A DNA stretch of 21,467 nt from a virus. Location: positions 1-21,467 of the IMG/VR virus record IMGVR_UViG_3300010368_000142; one strand, 5' to 3'. Below are positions 15,438 to 21,467 of this stretch, piece by piece (within the stretch, counting starts at the first letter, position 1; each line of letters opens with the position of its first letter). A program made the translations under genes and the position numbers. The notes under the pieces were generated by a model. It was not told the origin of the DNA, searched no databases, and was given only the letters and a program-made list of their open reading frames with translations.

Positions 15438-16707
15438 TACTTTTGAATTTGGAGTTTTTAATTTAGCAATTCCTGAGCATATTGAAGAACCTTTAGATTT
15501 AGAAAAGGTAAGAACTAAGTTTATTCCTTTTGGTACTAATAACTTATTTCCTCAGTATTTAGCAGAATTAAAGCGTAAATCTTCTACTCATAGAAGTGTA
15601 CTAGCACAAAAGACTATCTTTACAAGTGGTGCTAAGTTTGTTACGAATAATGAAGATGTTAAAGAATACATCAAAGATGTAAATGCTGATGGAGAATCAT
15701 TAAGAGAGGTTTTTAAGAAATTAGCAGATGATTATTATTCATTTGGAAATGCCTATTTAGAGGGCGTATTATATGATGGTGGACTAAATCTATATCACAT
15801 AGATGCAACTACTGTTAGAATGTCTAAAAACAAGAAAGAAGTATATGTACATCCTGATTGGGCTAAGTACAATACTATGAAAGACAAATTATCTATCATT
15901 CCTATTTATCCTAAAGTCAAGGCAAATAGATTTGTCCTTCAATTTAAAGATTACGAGCCTACATTCCAATTCTATGGTTTACCTGATTACATTGCTGCAT
16001 TAGAGCATATTGCAGTTGATTATGAAATTGGTAAATGGAATCACACTAAATTCAAGAATGGATTTCAACCTTCAGCAATCGTTGAGATTAATGGAGATAT
16101 GGGTGAAGAAGAAGCAAAGAAATTAGTAAGAGAGGCGCAAAAGAAGTTTGTTGGAGATGGAAACAATGGTAAGATTATGTTCATTGTTAAGAATGGAGAT
16201 ACTTCAAGTGCTAATGTTCAGATTATCAAAGATGACCAAGAGGGTAGTTGGATAGACTTACAAAGAATAACTGACCAAAACATTGTAACTGCTCATAGAT
16301 GGCAACCATCATTAAGTGGTTTAGTTAGTTCAGGTAAAATGAATAACACAGGTAGTGAGATTAGAATTGCTTATGACTTAGCAATGACTACTGTAATTAA
16401 AGATACTTCTGATTTATTATTAAATGGAATTAGAGGTATTTTATTTAAAGAGTTAGGTTTCTTACCTGAAGAATTAGTAATTCACTATGAGCCACCAATT
16501 AGTTTTGCAACTCAAATTGACCCTAAACAAGTTCTTACTATTAACGAACAAAGAAGAATGTTAGACGAGGATTTACCAATGTTAGAGGAAGGTAATATGT
16601 TCTTAACTGATAGAGAGCAAATTATTGTAACTAGGGATGATGATGGTGATGGTAAGGGTGATGATGAAGTGGGAGATATGCAAGTAACTGAAATTGAAAA
16701 AGAATAA
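15373..16707 (+). CDS. Portal protein
   Basis: The 444-residue protein resembles portal proteins of Bacteroidota phages: EKVRTKFIPFGTNNLFPQYL near the start, STHRSVLAQKTIFTSGA, DDYYSFGNAYLEG, YHIDATTVRM, and later IVTAHRWQPSLSG. Portals form the dodecameric ring at one capsid vertex for DNA entry and exit and bind the terminase. The ATG at 15373 is the only upstream Met in this frame and lies 65 bases inside the previous gene; the first 20 residues are basic. The C-terminus has an acidic Gly/Asp-rich segment (DDDGDGKGDDEVGD, 16636-16677) reminiscent of calcium-binding loops. It is followed two bases later by the connector gene. Its position downstream of the capsid gene is unusual. Confidence 0.82.
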   Translation: MSQRKQPKRKSQVKNLQNQKSNTFEFGVFNLAIPEHIEEPLDLEKVRTKFIPFGTNNLFPQYLAELKRKSSTHRSVLAQKTIFTSGAKFVTNNEDVKEYIKDVNADGESLREVFKKLADDYYSFGNAYLEGVLYDGGLNLYHIDATTVRMSKNKKEVYVHPDWAKYNTMKDKLSIIPIYPKVKANRFVLQFKDYEPTFQFYGLPDYIAALEHIAVDYEIGKWNHTKFKNGFQPSAIVEINGDMGEEEAKKLVREAQKKFVGDGNNGKIMFIVKNGDTSSANVQIIKDDQEGSWIDLQRITDQNIVTAHRWQPSLSGLVSSGKMNNTGSEIRIAYDLAMTTVIKDTSDLLLNGIRGILFKELGFLPEELVIHYEPPISFATQIDPKQVLTINEQRRMLDEDLPMLEEGNMFLTDREQIIVTRDDDGDGKGDDEVGDMQVTEIEKE

Positions 16708-16709
16708 CT

Positions 16710-17294
16710 ATGGCAAATGTAAACCAATATATACCTTTAGTAACAGCAGCAGAAGTTATAAGTAATAGTTTTACTAACGCTAATACTGATACTGCTTTAA
16801 TTTCTAACAACACAATACTACTCTCTGAATTAGCACATTTAAAAGAGGCGATTGGTAAAAAGTTTTATGAGGAATTAAAAACTCAACATAATAATGGTAC
16901 TTTAACTACTGCAAATCAGACTTTAATGGATGACTTCTTAACGAGATGTCTGTGTTGGTTTGTGAGATTTGAAGTGATTAATGAAGTTCAGAGTAACAGT
17001 AGTAGTGCAGGTATTGTGCATAATATTGATGAGTTTGCCACTATTATAGACCCTTCTGAGTTAAATGCTTATAAGCAAGACACTTACAGAAAGGCTGAGA
17101 TATACCTAAAAGATATGCTAGATTATATGAATGATAGCGACCAAAGTGGTGATTATCCAACTTATGAATCTAACAAACCTTGTAATGATGATGTTTACAA
17201 GAATCATGGTATAATAATGTATGACAGTATATATTCAAGACCTACTAGAAATTATAATAGTTGGAAGAATAACTGTCCTTGTGATGATTGTTAA
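16710..17294 (+). CDS. Head-tail connector-like protein
   Basis: The 194-residue protein sits two bases after the portal gene. Residues 35-95 (LSELAHLKEAIGKKFYEEL, GTLTTANQTLMDDF, CLCWFVRFEVINEV) match a family of helical connector/head-completion proteins common in Bacteroidota phages and comparable in position to gp6-type adaptors, which attach under the portal ring. The C-terminus has a short Cys-rich end (NCPCDDC). A connector role is inferred from family pattern and place next to the portal. Confidence 0.62.
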   Translation: MANVNQYIPLVTAAEVISNSFTNANTDTALISNNTILLSELAHLKEAIGKKFYEELKTQHNNGTLTTANQTLMDDFLTRCLCWFVRFEVINEVQSNSSSAGIVHNIDEFATIIDPSELNAYKQDTYRKAEIYLKDMLDYMNDSDQSGDYPTYESNKPCNDDVYKNHGIIMYDSIYSRPTRNYNSWKNNCPCDDC

Positions 17295-17307
17295 AATAAA
17301 TATATAA

Positions 17308-17946
17308 ATGGCTGCAAACGAACATAAAAATTTAAGTAGTATAAACAGACACAATCCAAAAGGGTTTGAACCTGCTATTAATGATACTGTTTTAAGTAAA
17401 ACTATTGGTACTTCTGCAACAGGAACTGATGGTAACTTAGAGTGGAAAGGTAAGTCTTATATGGGTGTTACTAATTATCAGATGCAGGGATTTACAACTG
17501 GTGCTACAAACTACTACTATGGAGAAGATATAGCAGATACTAAATCTCCTTATGAGATGGCTGTTGATTATGGTAATAGTGCTGTTGCATCAGGGAGTAT
17601 AAATCCATCAGATGCTTTTAGAATAGGTCAGGGCTGTGTAATTCCTGAAACTTCTACTGTTACATCTGTAAAAGGATGGATTACAAGTAATGGTGGTAAT
17701 AATATTACTATTGCTATATGTAAAATAACACCTGCAGTTGGTGTTACTACTGCTCTTGTTCCAGTTGTTGTTGATGAGATTACTGTAACAGGGCTTTCAA
17801 ATAATAATAAATTAGTAGCAATAGATGAAACTACTATAAGTACAGCAGCATTATCTTCAGGAGATATTATATTTCCAATGATTAAAGAAGTATCAGGAGG
17901 TTCTACTATTTATATGAATTTAACTATACAAACAACAACATTCTAA
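17308..17946 (+). CDS. Putative virion/appendage protein
   Basis: The 212-residue protein begins MAANEHKNLSSINRHNPKGFE, a start I associate with small structural proteins of flavobacterial phages (N-E-H-K-N-L, then HxPKGFE). The rest is beta-rich (VTSVKGWITSNGGNNITIAI, STIYMNLTIQTTTF) without membrane segments or signal peptide, as expected for a fibre or decoration-type surface protein. Its stop codon overlaps the next start (TAATG), so the two are translationally coupled. The N-terminus probably anchors the protein to the virion and the beta-rich part is exposed; this is inference. Confidence 0.55.
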   Translation: MAANEHKNLSSINRHNPKGFEPAINDTVLSKTIGTSATGTDGNLEWKGKSYMGVTNYQMQGFTTGATNYYYGEDIADTKSPYEMAVDYGNSAVASGSINPSDAFRIGQGCVIPETSTVTSVKGWITSNGGNNITIAICKITPAVGVTTALVPVVVDEITVTGLSNNNKLVAIDETTISTAALSSGDIIFPMIKEVSGGSTIYMNLTIQTTTF

Positions 17947-18179
17947 TGACAACTAAAGAAGAAATAGTATCAATGAAAAAAGACATTAGTTCAATCAATG
18001 AGAAGATAGATAATTTAGATGGTAAATTAGATATGCTTACAGAAAGATTATTAAACCCAGACAATGGAGTTGCTGCTAGAGTGAACAGAAATACAGCAAT
18101 GAGAAAGATTTTAGTAAGAGCAATGTGGATGATTTATGCTATAACTTTAGGTGCGTTAGTAAAACTTTTTACAGAATAA
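17946..18179 (+). CDS. Small coiled-coil membrane protein (XhlA/holin-like candidate)
   Basis: The 77-residue protein has an N-terminal coiled coil (about residues 5-36, MKKDISSINEKIDNLDGKLDML) and one C-terminal membrane segment (about 56-75, ILVRAMWMIYAITLGALVKLF), which is the XhlA-like layout seen in some phage lysis cassettes. The start overlaps the previous stop by one base. It is separated from the lysis genes by about 2 kb of appendage genes, so a tail- or membrane-associated role is equally possible. Confidence 0.58.
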   Translation: MTTKEEIVSMKKDISSINEKIDNLDGKLDMLTERLLNPDNGVAARVNRNTAMRKILVRAMWMIYAITLGALVKLFTE

Positions 18180-18213
18180 AAATAAAATAATAACAATTAA
18201 AAAATAAAATAAA

Positions 18214-18486
18214 ATGGGTACAGAATTTGATACAGATAATACGCTTCTAATGATGCAATTAGGTAAAGGTGGTGGTACTGAGGTTTTTACTACTGCAGCA
18301 CAAACAGGAAAAAATTGGTTTTGCGTACACTTTCCAGTTGAATCTGTTGTTGCTAGTATTGCAGCAGATGGAGTTACAGGTGAAACTGCACTTCAAACGA
18401 CACTTAGTGCAGGAACGACATTGTTTATGAATATTACATCTATTACACTCACGAGTGGAATTGGAATAGGATATAGAGATATATAA
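18214..18486 (+). CDS. Small putative structural protein
   Basis: The 90-residue protein is Thr/Gly-rich and probably beta-structured (NWFCVHFPVESVVASIAADG, TTLFMNITSITLTSGIGIGY), with no membrane segment. I do not recognise a named family. It starts in an A-rich context (AAATAAAATAAA before the ATG) after a short gap and is followed six bases later by the LamG-like gene. Neighbours suggest it belongs to the virion surface or appendage set; the product could be a small decoration or fibre partner. Confidence 0.52.
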   Translation: MGTEFDTDNTLLMMQLGKGGGTEVFTTAAQTGKNWFCVHFPVESVVASIAADGVTGETALQTTLSAGTTLFMNITSITLTSGIGIGYRDI

Positions 18487-18491
18487 ATAAT

Positions 18492-19184
18492 ATGTTAAGT
18501 TTAAAACAAAGTTTAAGTTTAAATACTAGAAAAACTGTAGGGGGTTCTTGGAATCCAAATGTTGAGGGTAGCGTTGTTGCTTGGTATCAAAAAGGAGAAG
18601 GAATTACTTTAAATGGGTCTGATGTTTCTGCTTGGGCAGATAGTGCCACAGATGTTCCATATAACATGGCTCAATCAACTGCATCTGAGCAACCTGCTTA
18701 TTCAGCAGGGGCATTAACATTTGTAAGTGCTGATAGTACCAATCTTCAAACAACTTCTCAAATAACTTTAACAGGTGCTTTTACAATAGGTGTTAAATTA
18801 ACACCAACAGGAAGTAATACAGGTACTTTCTTAGCAGATATAACTACAAATAATGAGTTTTTTAAACTTACCTCTACTACAAATTTTAGAGCAAAAATTG
18901 ATGGTAATCTGGCTAGTATTAATTTAGATAGTGGCACATTTGGAGATGATTATTTAGTTATAACTAGAGATGGTTCTAATCTACTTACTTTGAATAAAAA
19001 TGGAGTAGCACAAAGCACAACAACAACTACAGCAGGTACAGCAGATATTGATGCTATTGGTTTAAGAAGTGGCTCAGGTTCAGGAGTAAATGGTTTTGAT
19101 GGAGTTATAGAGGAAATACAAATTTTTAGCAGTACAAGTGCTGCGTTAACTGCTAATGTAAATGCTTATTTAGCAGGATTATAA
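18492..19184 (+). CDS. LamG/concanavalin A-like surface protein
   Basis: The 230-residue protein is almost entirely one LamG-like beta-sandwich (residues about 25-230): VVAWYQKGEGITLNGSDVSAWADS, FTIGVKLTPTGS, DDYLVITRDGSNLLTLNKNG, and the closing GVIEEIQIFSSTSAALT. The short N-terminal segment (MLSLKQSLSLNTRKTVGGS) may attach it to the virion. It corresponds clearly to residues 161-384 of the tail protein at 1729-2883, including the shared SAWAD and AQSTAxxQP motifs, and 13 bases (TGGCTCAATCAAC) are identical in the matching place. Such modules commonly bind polysaccharides, so this is a candidate receptor-binding or surface-binding protein; that role is inferred. Confidence 0.65.
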   Translation: MLSLKQSLSLNTRKTVGGSWNPNVEGSVVAWYQKGEGITLNGSDVSAWADSATDVPYNMAQSTASEQPAYSAGALTFVSADSTNLQTTSQITLTGAFTIGVKLTPTGSNTGTFLADITTNNEFFKLTSTTNFRAKIDGNLASINLDSGTFGDDYLVITRDGSNLLTLNKNGVAQSTTTTTAGTADIDAIGLRSGSGSGVNGFDGVIEEIQIFSSTSAALTANVNAYLAGL

Positions 19185-19207
19185 AATAAATAAAATAACA
19201 ATATAAT

Positions 19208-19672
19208 ATGGCAACAACAGTAACAGTACAAAATTTAACAGTAACAATAACAGAGCAATACACTCTAAATGGTGTTTCTTATGGTAATACAATGAATAAA
19301 ACCTATACAAATAATGGTCAAGTATCTCAAAGAGTTATGACTGTTTCAGGTAAAGGTGATGGAGGAGATTGGACAAATATATTGGCTTTATCAACTGCTG
19401 ATGGTCAGGGTCAGGTAGTTAAGGCAGAATACAAATACTTTAGAATAACTAATTTAGATGATACAAATACATTGCATCTTAGAGTTTATAATGGTTCAGA
19501 TTATGTTGCAGTTGAGGTTAATCCTGCAAGTAGTTTACTACTTATGGATGCAGGTATAGATTCTCCTACAGGAACAGGTGCTATAACATTTGCAGATATT
19601 CAAGCAATAGCAGGTCAATCATCTCACGCTAGTGATTCTTTAGATGTTGAATTTATAATGGTTACTTCTTAA
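19208..19672 (+). CDS. Putative structural (appendage) protein
   Basis: The 154-residue protein is predicted beta-rich and has no signal peptide or membrane segment. Segments such as VTVQNLTVTITEQYTLNG, YFRITNLDDTNTLHLRVYNGSDYVAVEVNPASSLLLMD and SLDVEFIMVTS read like a small jelly-roll or fibre-type domain whose strands alternate polar and hydrophobic residues. I do not recognise a family. It lies after the LamG-like gene and one base before the next start (TAATATGCC), so it is co-transcribed with the appendage genes and probably belongs to the virion surface. Confidence 0.55.
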   Translation: MATTVTVQNLTVTITEQYTLNGVSYGNTMNKTYTNNGQVSQRVMTVSGKGDGGDWTNILALSTADGQGQVVKAEYKYFRITNLDDTNTLHLRVYNGSDYVAVEVNPASSLLLMDAGIDSPTGTGAITFADIQAIAGQSSHASDSLDVEFIMVTS

Positions 19673-19673
19673 T

Positions 19674-20150
19674 ATGCCTTGCTACGAATGTGAAAATGGT
19701 AGTTGGAGGTTTGGTGAAACTGGTGAATGTCAGTATGACTCTAAATCTTCTTGTGAAACTGCTAATAAAGATTATTATGCAGCAGAAACTTATAATGACT
19801 ACCCACAGGCAGCAACTAACAATGCTAAGAGGGCTATAAAGTATAAAGAAGAAAATGGTAGTGATTGTGGAACTCAAGTTGGATGGACTAGAGCAAGACA
19901 ATTAGCCAACAGAGATAATTTAAGTAGAGATACTATTGCTCGTATGGCTTCCTTTAAAAGACACCAACAACATAAGGATGTTCCTTATGATGAAGGATGT
20001 GGAGGTATTATGTGGGATGCTTGGGGAGGAGATGCAGGTGTAAATTGGGCTATAAAAAAGTTAAAACAAATTGACTCTGAGAATAAAATTAAAGAAGATT
20101 TTGAAAGTTTTTTTGAAGATATTATCAAGTCTATCAAAGACAACAAATAA
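19674..20150 (+). CDS. Conserved phage protein with Cys-rich N-terminus
   Basis: The 158-residue protein has two parts. Residues 1-30 hold C3, C6, C19 and C27 (PCYECENGSWRFGETGECQ), a possible small metal-binding knuckle. Residues about 40-133 match a domain I have seen in phage head-morphogenesis and protease-associated proteins: NNAKRAIKYKEENG, VGWTRARQLANRDNLS, TIARMASFKRHQQH, MWDAWGGDAGVNWA. I cannot give a family name or known activity. C65 and C109 lie within the domain. The gene starts one base after the previous stop and ends one base before the M15 peptidase start, so it is tied to the lysis genes. It may be a virion or assembly factor rather than a lysis protein. Confidence 0.6.
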   Translation: MPCYECENGSWRFGETGECQYDSKSSCETANKDYYAAETYNDYPQAATNNAKRAIKYKEENGSDCGTQVGWTRARQLANRDNLSRDTIARMASFKRHQQHKDVPYDEGCGGIMWDAWGGDAGVNWAIKKLKQIDSENKIKEDFESFFEDIIKSIKDNK

Positions 20151-20151
20151 A

Positions 20152-20511
20152 ATGACTTTAAAATACTTTAAAAGAAGTGAATTTAACTGCAAGTGTGGAT
20201 GTAATACTAACTACATTGATAGTGATTTCTTAGAAATGATGGATAAAGCAAGAAGAATCGCAGGAGTTCCATTTAAAATAAATAGTGGTTTTAGATGTGA
20301 AAATCATCCACTATCTAAGAAAAATCCAACCTCATCTCATATAAAAGGTATTGCTGCTGATATTAAGTTTATTGACAGTAAAAACTTAGCACTAATAATG
20401 GGAGGATTAGGAGGTGCAGGATTTGAAAGATTTGGTATAGATTTTAAAAACAAATTTATACATACTGATTGTGATCATGACAAAACAAACCCTTGCATTT
20501 GGGGTTACTAA
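20152..20511 (+). CDS. M15-family peptidase (endolysin, D-Ala-D-Ala carboxypeptidase type)
   Basis: The 119-residue protein matches the M15_3-type zinc peptidases used as endolysins. The zinc ligands are His63 and Asp70 in SSHIKGIAADI (SxHxxGxAxD) and His104 in KFIHTDCD. The N-terminal part (YFKRSEFNCKCGC, then FKINSGFRCENHP) is the usual start of this family, so the whole protein is a single catalytic domain without a cell-wall-binding module. It would cleave peptide cross-links of peptidoglycan in the periplasm at lysis. I chose the ATG at 20152, one base after the previous stop; the upstream ATG at 20071 would add 27 non-homologous residues that overlap the previous gene. No signal peptide is visible, so a holin would release it. 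Confidence 0.87.
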   Translation: MTLKYFKRSEFNCKCGCNTNYIDSDFLEMMDKARRIAGVPFKINSGFRCENHPLSKKNPTSSHIKGIAADIKFIDSKNLALIMGGLGGAGFERFGIDFKNKFIHTDCDHDKTNPCIWGY

Positions 20512-20540
20512 ACAGAATATTAACTAATTAAATATATATT

Positions 20541-20702
20541 ATGAATTTTATTACAGAAAATTGGATTGAATTATTGATTGGACTAATGGCTTTCGCTAAG
20601 GTTATTACTAATTTAACTCCAACAGAAAAAGACAACAAAATCTTTGGATGGTTGGATTCAGTTATTGATGCTCTAGTTCCTAACTATACAAAAAAGAAAT
20701 AA
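20541..20702 (+). CDS. Small single-pass membrane protein (lysis cassette)
   Basis: A 53-residue ORF, starting at ATG 20541, reads MNFITENWIELLIGLMAFA at its N-terminus, with a membrane segment at about residues 8-25, followed by a charged, Lys-rich tail ending in TKKK. Its stop overlaps the start of the next gene (TAATG), so the two are translationally coupled. It lies between the endolysin and the holin-like gene, which suggests a holin partner or small lysis accessory. Its short length explains why it could be missed by automatic annotation. Confidence 0.65.
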   Translation: MNFITENWIELLIGLMAFAKVITNLTPTEKDNKIFGWLDSVIDALVPNYTKKK

Positions 20703-20980
20703 TGATACAGAAATGGATAGGTCAAGCATTGTTAAAGGGTGGTATAGCACCGATAACAGAATTGTTAAAAGCAGTAAAAGAACTTTTTACAGACACAAAA
20801 GGCAAATGGAGTAGCAAAAGAACCATTAGTGGAGTGATAGTACTTGCTGCTAGTTTATACATTGAGAAAAATGGCATTGATACTAATGCGTTGATATTGA
20901 CTGCGTTAGGCGTTTTACCATTATGTTTTTCTGTATTTGAAAAAAATAAATGTAATTGTACTGATAATTGTAAAAAATAA
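20702..20980 (+). CDS. Holin-like small membrane protein
   Basis: The 92-residue protein has two hydrophobic segments (about 41-54, TISGVIVLAASLYI, and 61-79, ILTALGVLPLCFSVF), preceded by an amphipathic helix (PITELLKAVKELF) and a basic stretch (KGKWSSKR), and a Cys-rich, Lys-ending C-terminus (CNCTDNCKK). Size, topology and position after the M15 endolysin fit a phage holin, which would form membrane lesions and release the endolysin. The start overlaps the stop of the 53-residue gene. No named holin family is certain from sequence alone. Confidence 0.62.
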   Translation: MIQKWIGQALLKGGIAPITELLKAVKELFTDTKGKWSSKRTISGVIVLAASLYIEKNGIDTNALILTALGVLPLCFSVFEKNKCNCTDNCKK

Positions 20981-20990
20981 TTATCTTTGC
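20956..20990 (+). promoter_or_regulatory. Bacteroidota-type promoter after the holin gene (P3)
   Basis: TTG at 20956-20958 and TATCTTTG at 20982-20989 are separated by 23 bases and fit the flavobacterial consensus TTG-N17-23-TAnnTTTG. The -33 part lies inside the end of the holin gene and the -7 part directly follows its stop. A transcript from here would begin near 20993 and include both hairpins of the following intergenic region. Confidence 0.5.
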
Positions 20991-20997
20991 ATAACTC

Positions 20998-21017
20998 AGG
21001 TAGGGTTGTGCCTATCT
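20998..21017 (+). other. Short hairpin in the structured intergenic region
   Basis: AGGTAGG (20998-21004) pairs with CCTATCT (21011-21017) with one G-U pair and a six-base loop (GTTGTG). It sits just after the predicted start of transcription from the promoter at 20956-20990 and before the larger hairpin at 21041-21074. Together they may form a small RNA or a structured leader. Confidence 0.4.
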
Positions 21018-21040
21018 TTGTTTTCATTGTTTATAGTTTT

Positions 21041-21074
21041 CAAGAGTGGGGTGTTCAAAAACATCTCACTTTTG
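21041..21074 (+). terminator. Strong hairpin, probable rho-independent terminator of the late operon
   Basis: The arms 21041-21055 and 21060-21074 (CAAGAGTGGGGTGTT and AACATCTCACTTTTG) can pair over 15 positions with three G-U pairs, around a four-base loop CAAA. The 3' arm ends in TTTTG and is followed by ATTTATAT, so it is moderately U-rich. It lies about 60 bases after the last lysis gene, where late transcription would be expected to end. A run of nine T follows at 21088-21096. Confidence 0.55.
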
Positions 21075-21106
21075 ATTTATATAAGCATTTTTTTTTGTAT
21101 AATTGC
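21071..21106 (+). promoter_or_regulatory. Possible promoter of the gene at 21129 (P4)
   Basis: TTTG at 21071-21074 and TATAATTG at 21098-21105 (one mismatch to TAnnTTTG) are separated by 23 bases, the same spacing as the promoter after the holin gene. A transcript would start about 20 bases before the ATG at 21129. The nine-T run lies within the spacer. Confidence 0.4.
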
Positions 21107-21128
21107 ATCATAACCAATACATAAAACT

Positions 21129-21467
21129 ATGAAGAAATATGGTAAAAGACTTAGACTATCTAAAGAAGAAGTTGAGATGGTTTATGAAAACAGAGCAGAA
21201 AGCACAACAAACATTAATGGGAATACAGCATTAGATATACACCTTTCAGAGAGGGGTATAAAGAAAGATGATGTTGTAAGTGTAAAGCATTGGCAATCTG
21301 CTAGTGGTGAGTATAGGTTTAGCATTGTAACTAAAGAAGATATAACTACTAATGAAAATGATATGCTAGATAAGATTAGTGATTTTATTGAAAATCATTC
21401 ACCTTACTACCCTTCAGTAAAAAGAGATAACAAAGATGCTAATCATCTATTAGTAATAAATCCTGCA
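21129..21467 (+). CDS. N-terminal part of an unidentified protein (runs off the window end)
   Basis: The frame opens at ATG 21129 and is still open at the window end after 113 codons. It begins MKKYGKRLRLSKEEVEMVYENRAE, a Lys-rich helical start, followed by LDIHLSERGIKKDDVVSVKHWQS, and ends DANHLLVINPA. The layout (helical leader, then a hydrophobic strand HLLVINPA at the cut end) is reminiscent of phage calcineurin-like phosphoesterases, in which such a strand leads into the DxH metal motif; that motif would lie just beyond the window, so this stays a guess. The gene has its own promoter-like element and follows the late terminator, so it probably starts another transcription unit. Confidence 0.6.
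   Translation, partial: MKKYGKRLRLSKEEVEMVYENRAESTTNINGNTALDIHLSERGIKKDDVVSVKHWQSASGEYRFSIVTKEDITTNENDMLDKISDFIENHSPYYPSVKRDNKDANHLLVINPA

Noticed and set aside
20071-20511. Endolysin starting at the ATG at 20071
   Set aside because: The extra 27 residues overlap the previous gene and do not resemble the peptidase family; the ATG at 20152 gives a complete M15 domain one base after the previous stop.
1-21467. tRNA genes, CRISPR arrays, insertion sequences and attachment sites
   Set aside because: No cloverleaf-like GTTC loop arrangement, no regularly spaced repeats, no transposase or integrase frame and no inverted repeat ends were seen by eye.

Overview
The window is the late (structural and lysis) region of a tailed bacteriophage or prophage, most likely of siphovirus type, infecting a member of the Bacteroidota, probably a Flavobacteriia-like host. 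Several things point to that host. The DNA is AT-rich. Gene starts lack Shine-Dalgarno sequences and sit in A/T-rich contexts, often a compact TAATATG stop-start junction. Intergenic promoters carry the Bacteroidota -7 element TAnnTTTG. Many proteins (tape measure, tail-tube-like, connector, baseplate) look like the versions seen in flavobacterial phages. Every gene that can be supported lies on the + strand, with tiny gaps or short overlaps. A tape measure and a tail-tube-like protein without a recognisable sheath favour a long flexible tail.

Layout: (1) 1-302 is the end of the large terminase. (2) 402-9007 holds an unknown protein, a tail assembly chaperone pair made by probable -1 frameshifting on a run of nine T (1400-1408), then four tail/baseplate proteins, of which three appear to carry carbohydrate-binding-like beta modules, and a small neck/tail-completion-like protein. 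(3) 9009-11486 is the tape measure protein. (4) 11506-12308 is a cassette of three small genes (zinc-ribbon-like, Cys/His-containing, HTH-like). (5) 12365-17294 is the head module: ClpP-type protease with a scaffold-like C-terminus, major capsid protein, tail-tube-like protein, a small protein, portal and connector. (6) 17308-19672 holds surface/appendage proteins, including a LamG-like protein related to the C-terminus of the first large tail protein. (7) 19674-20980 is a Cys-rich conserved phage protein and the lysis genes (M15 peptidase and two small membrane proteins). (8) 20981-21128 is a structured intergenic region with promoters and hairpins. (9) 21129 onward begins another gene cut by the window end.

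Together the genes would package DNA (terminase, portal), build the capsid (protease/scaffold, capsid protein), assemble a long tail (chaperones, tape measure, tube), bind the host surface (carbohydrate-binding-like modules) and lyse the cell. The order is unusual compared with lambda or HK97: the tail module directly follows the terminase, and the portal lies downstream of the capsid and tail-tube genes. Two similar promoter-like sequences, one before each half, suggest separate tail and head transcription units. No RNA polymerase, integrase, CRISPR array, tRNA, transposon or reverse transcriptase was seen. Assignments rest on reading motifs and context by eye; no database search was run.
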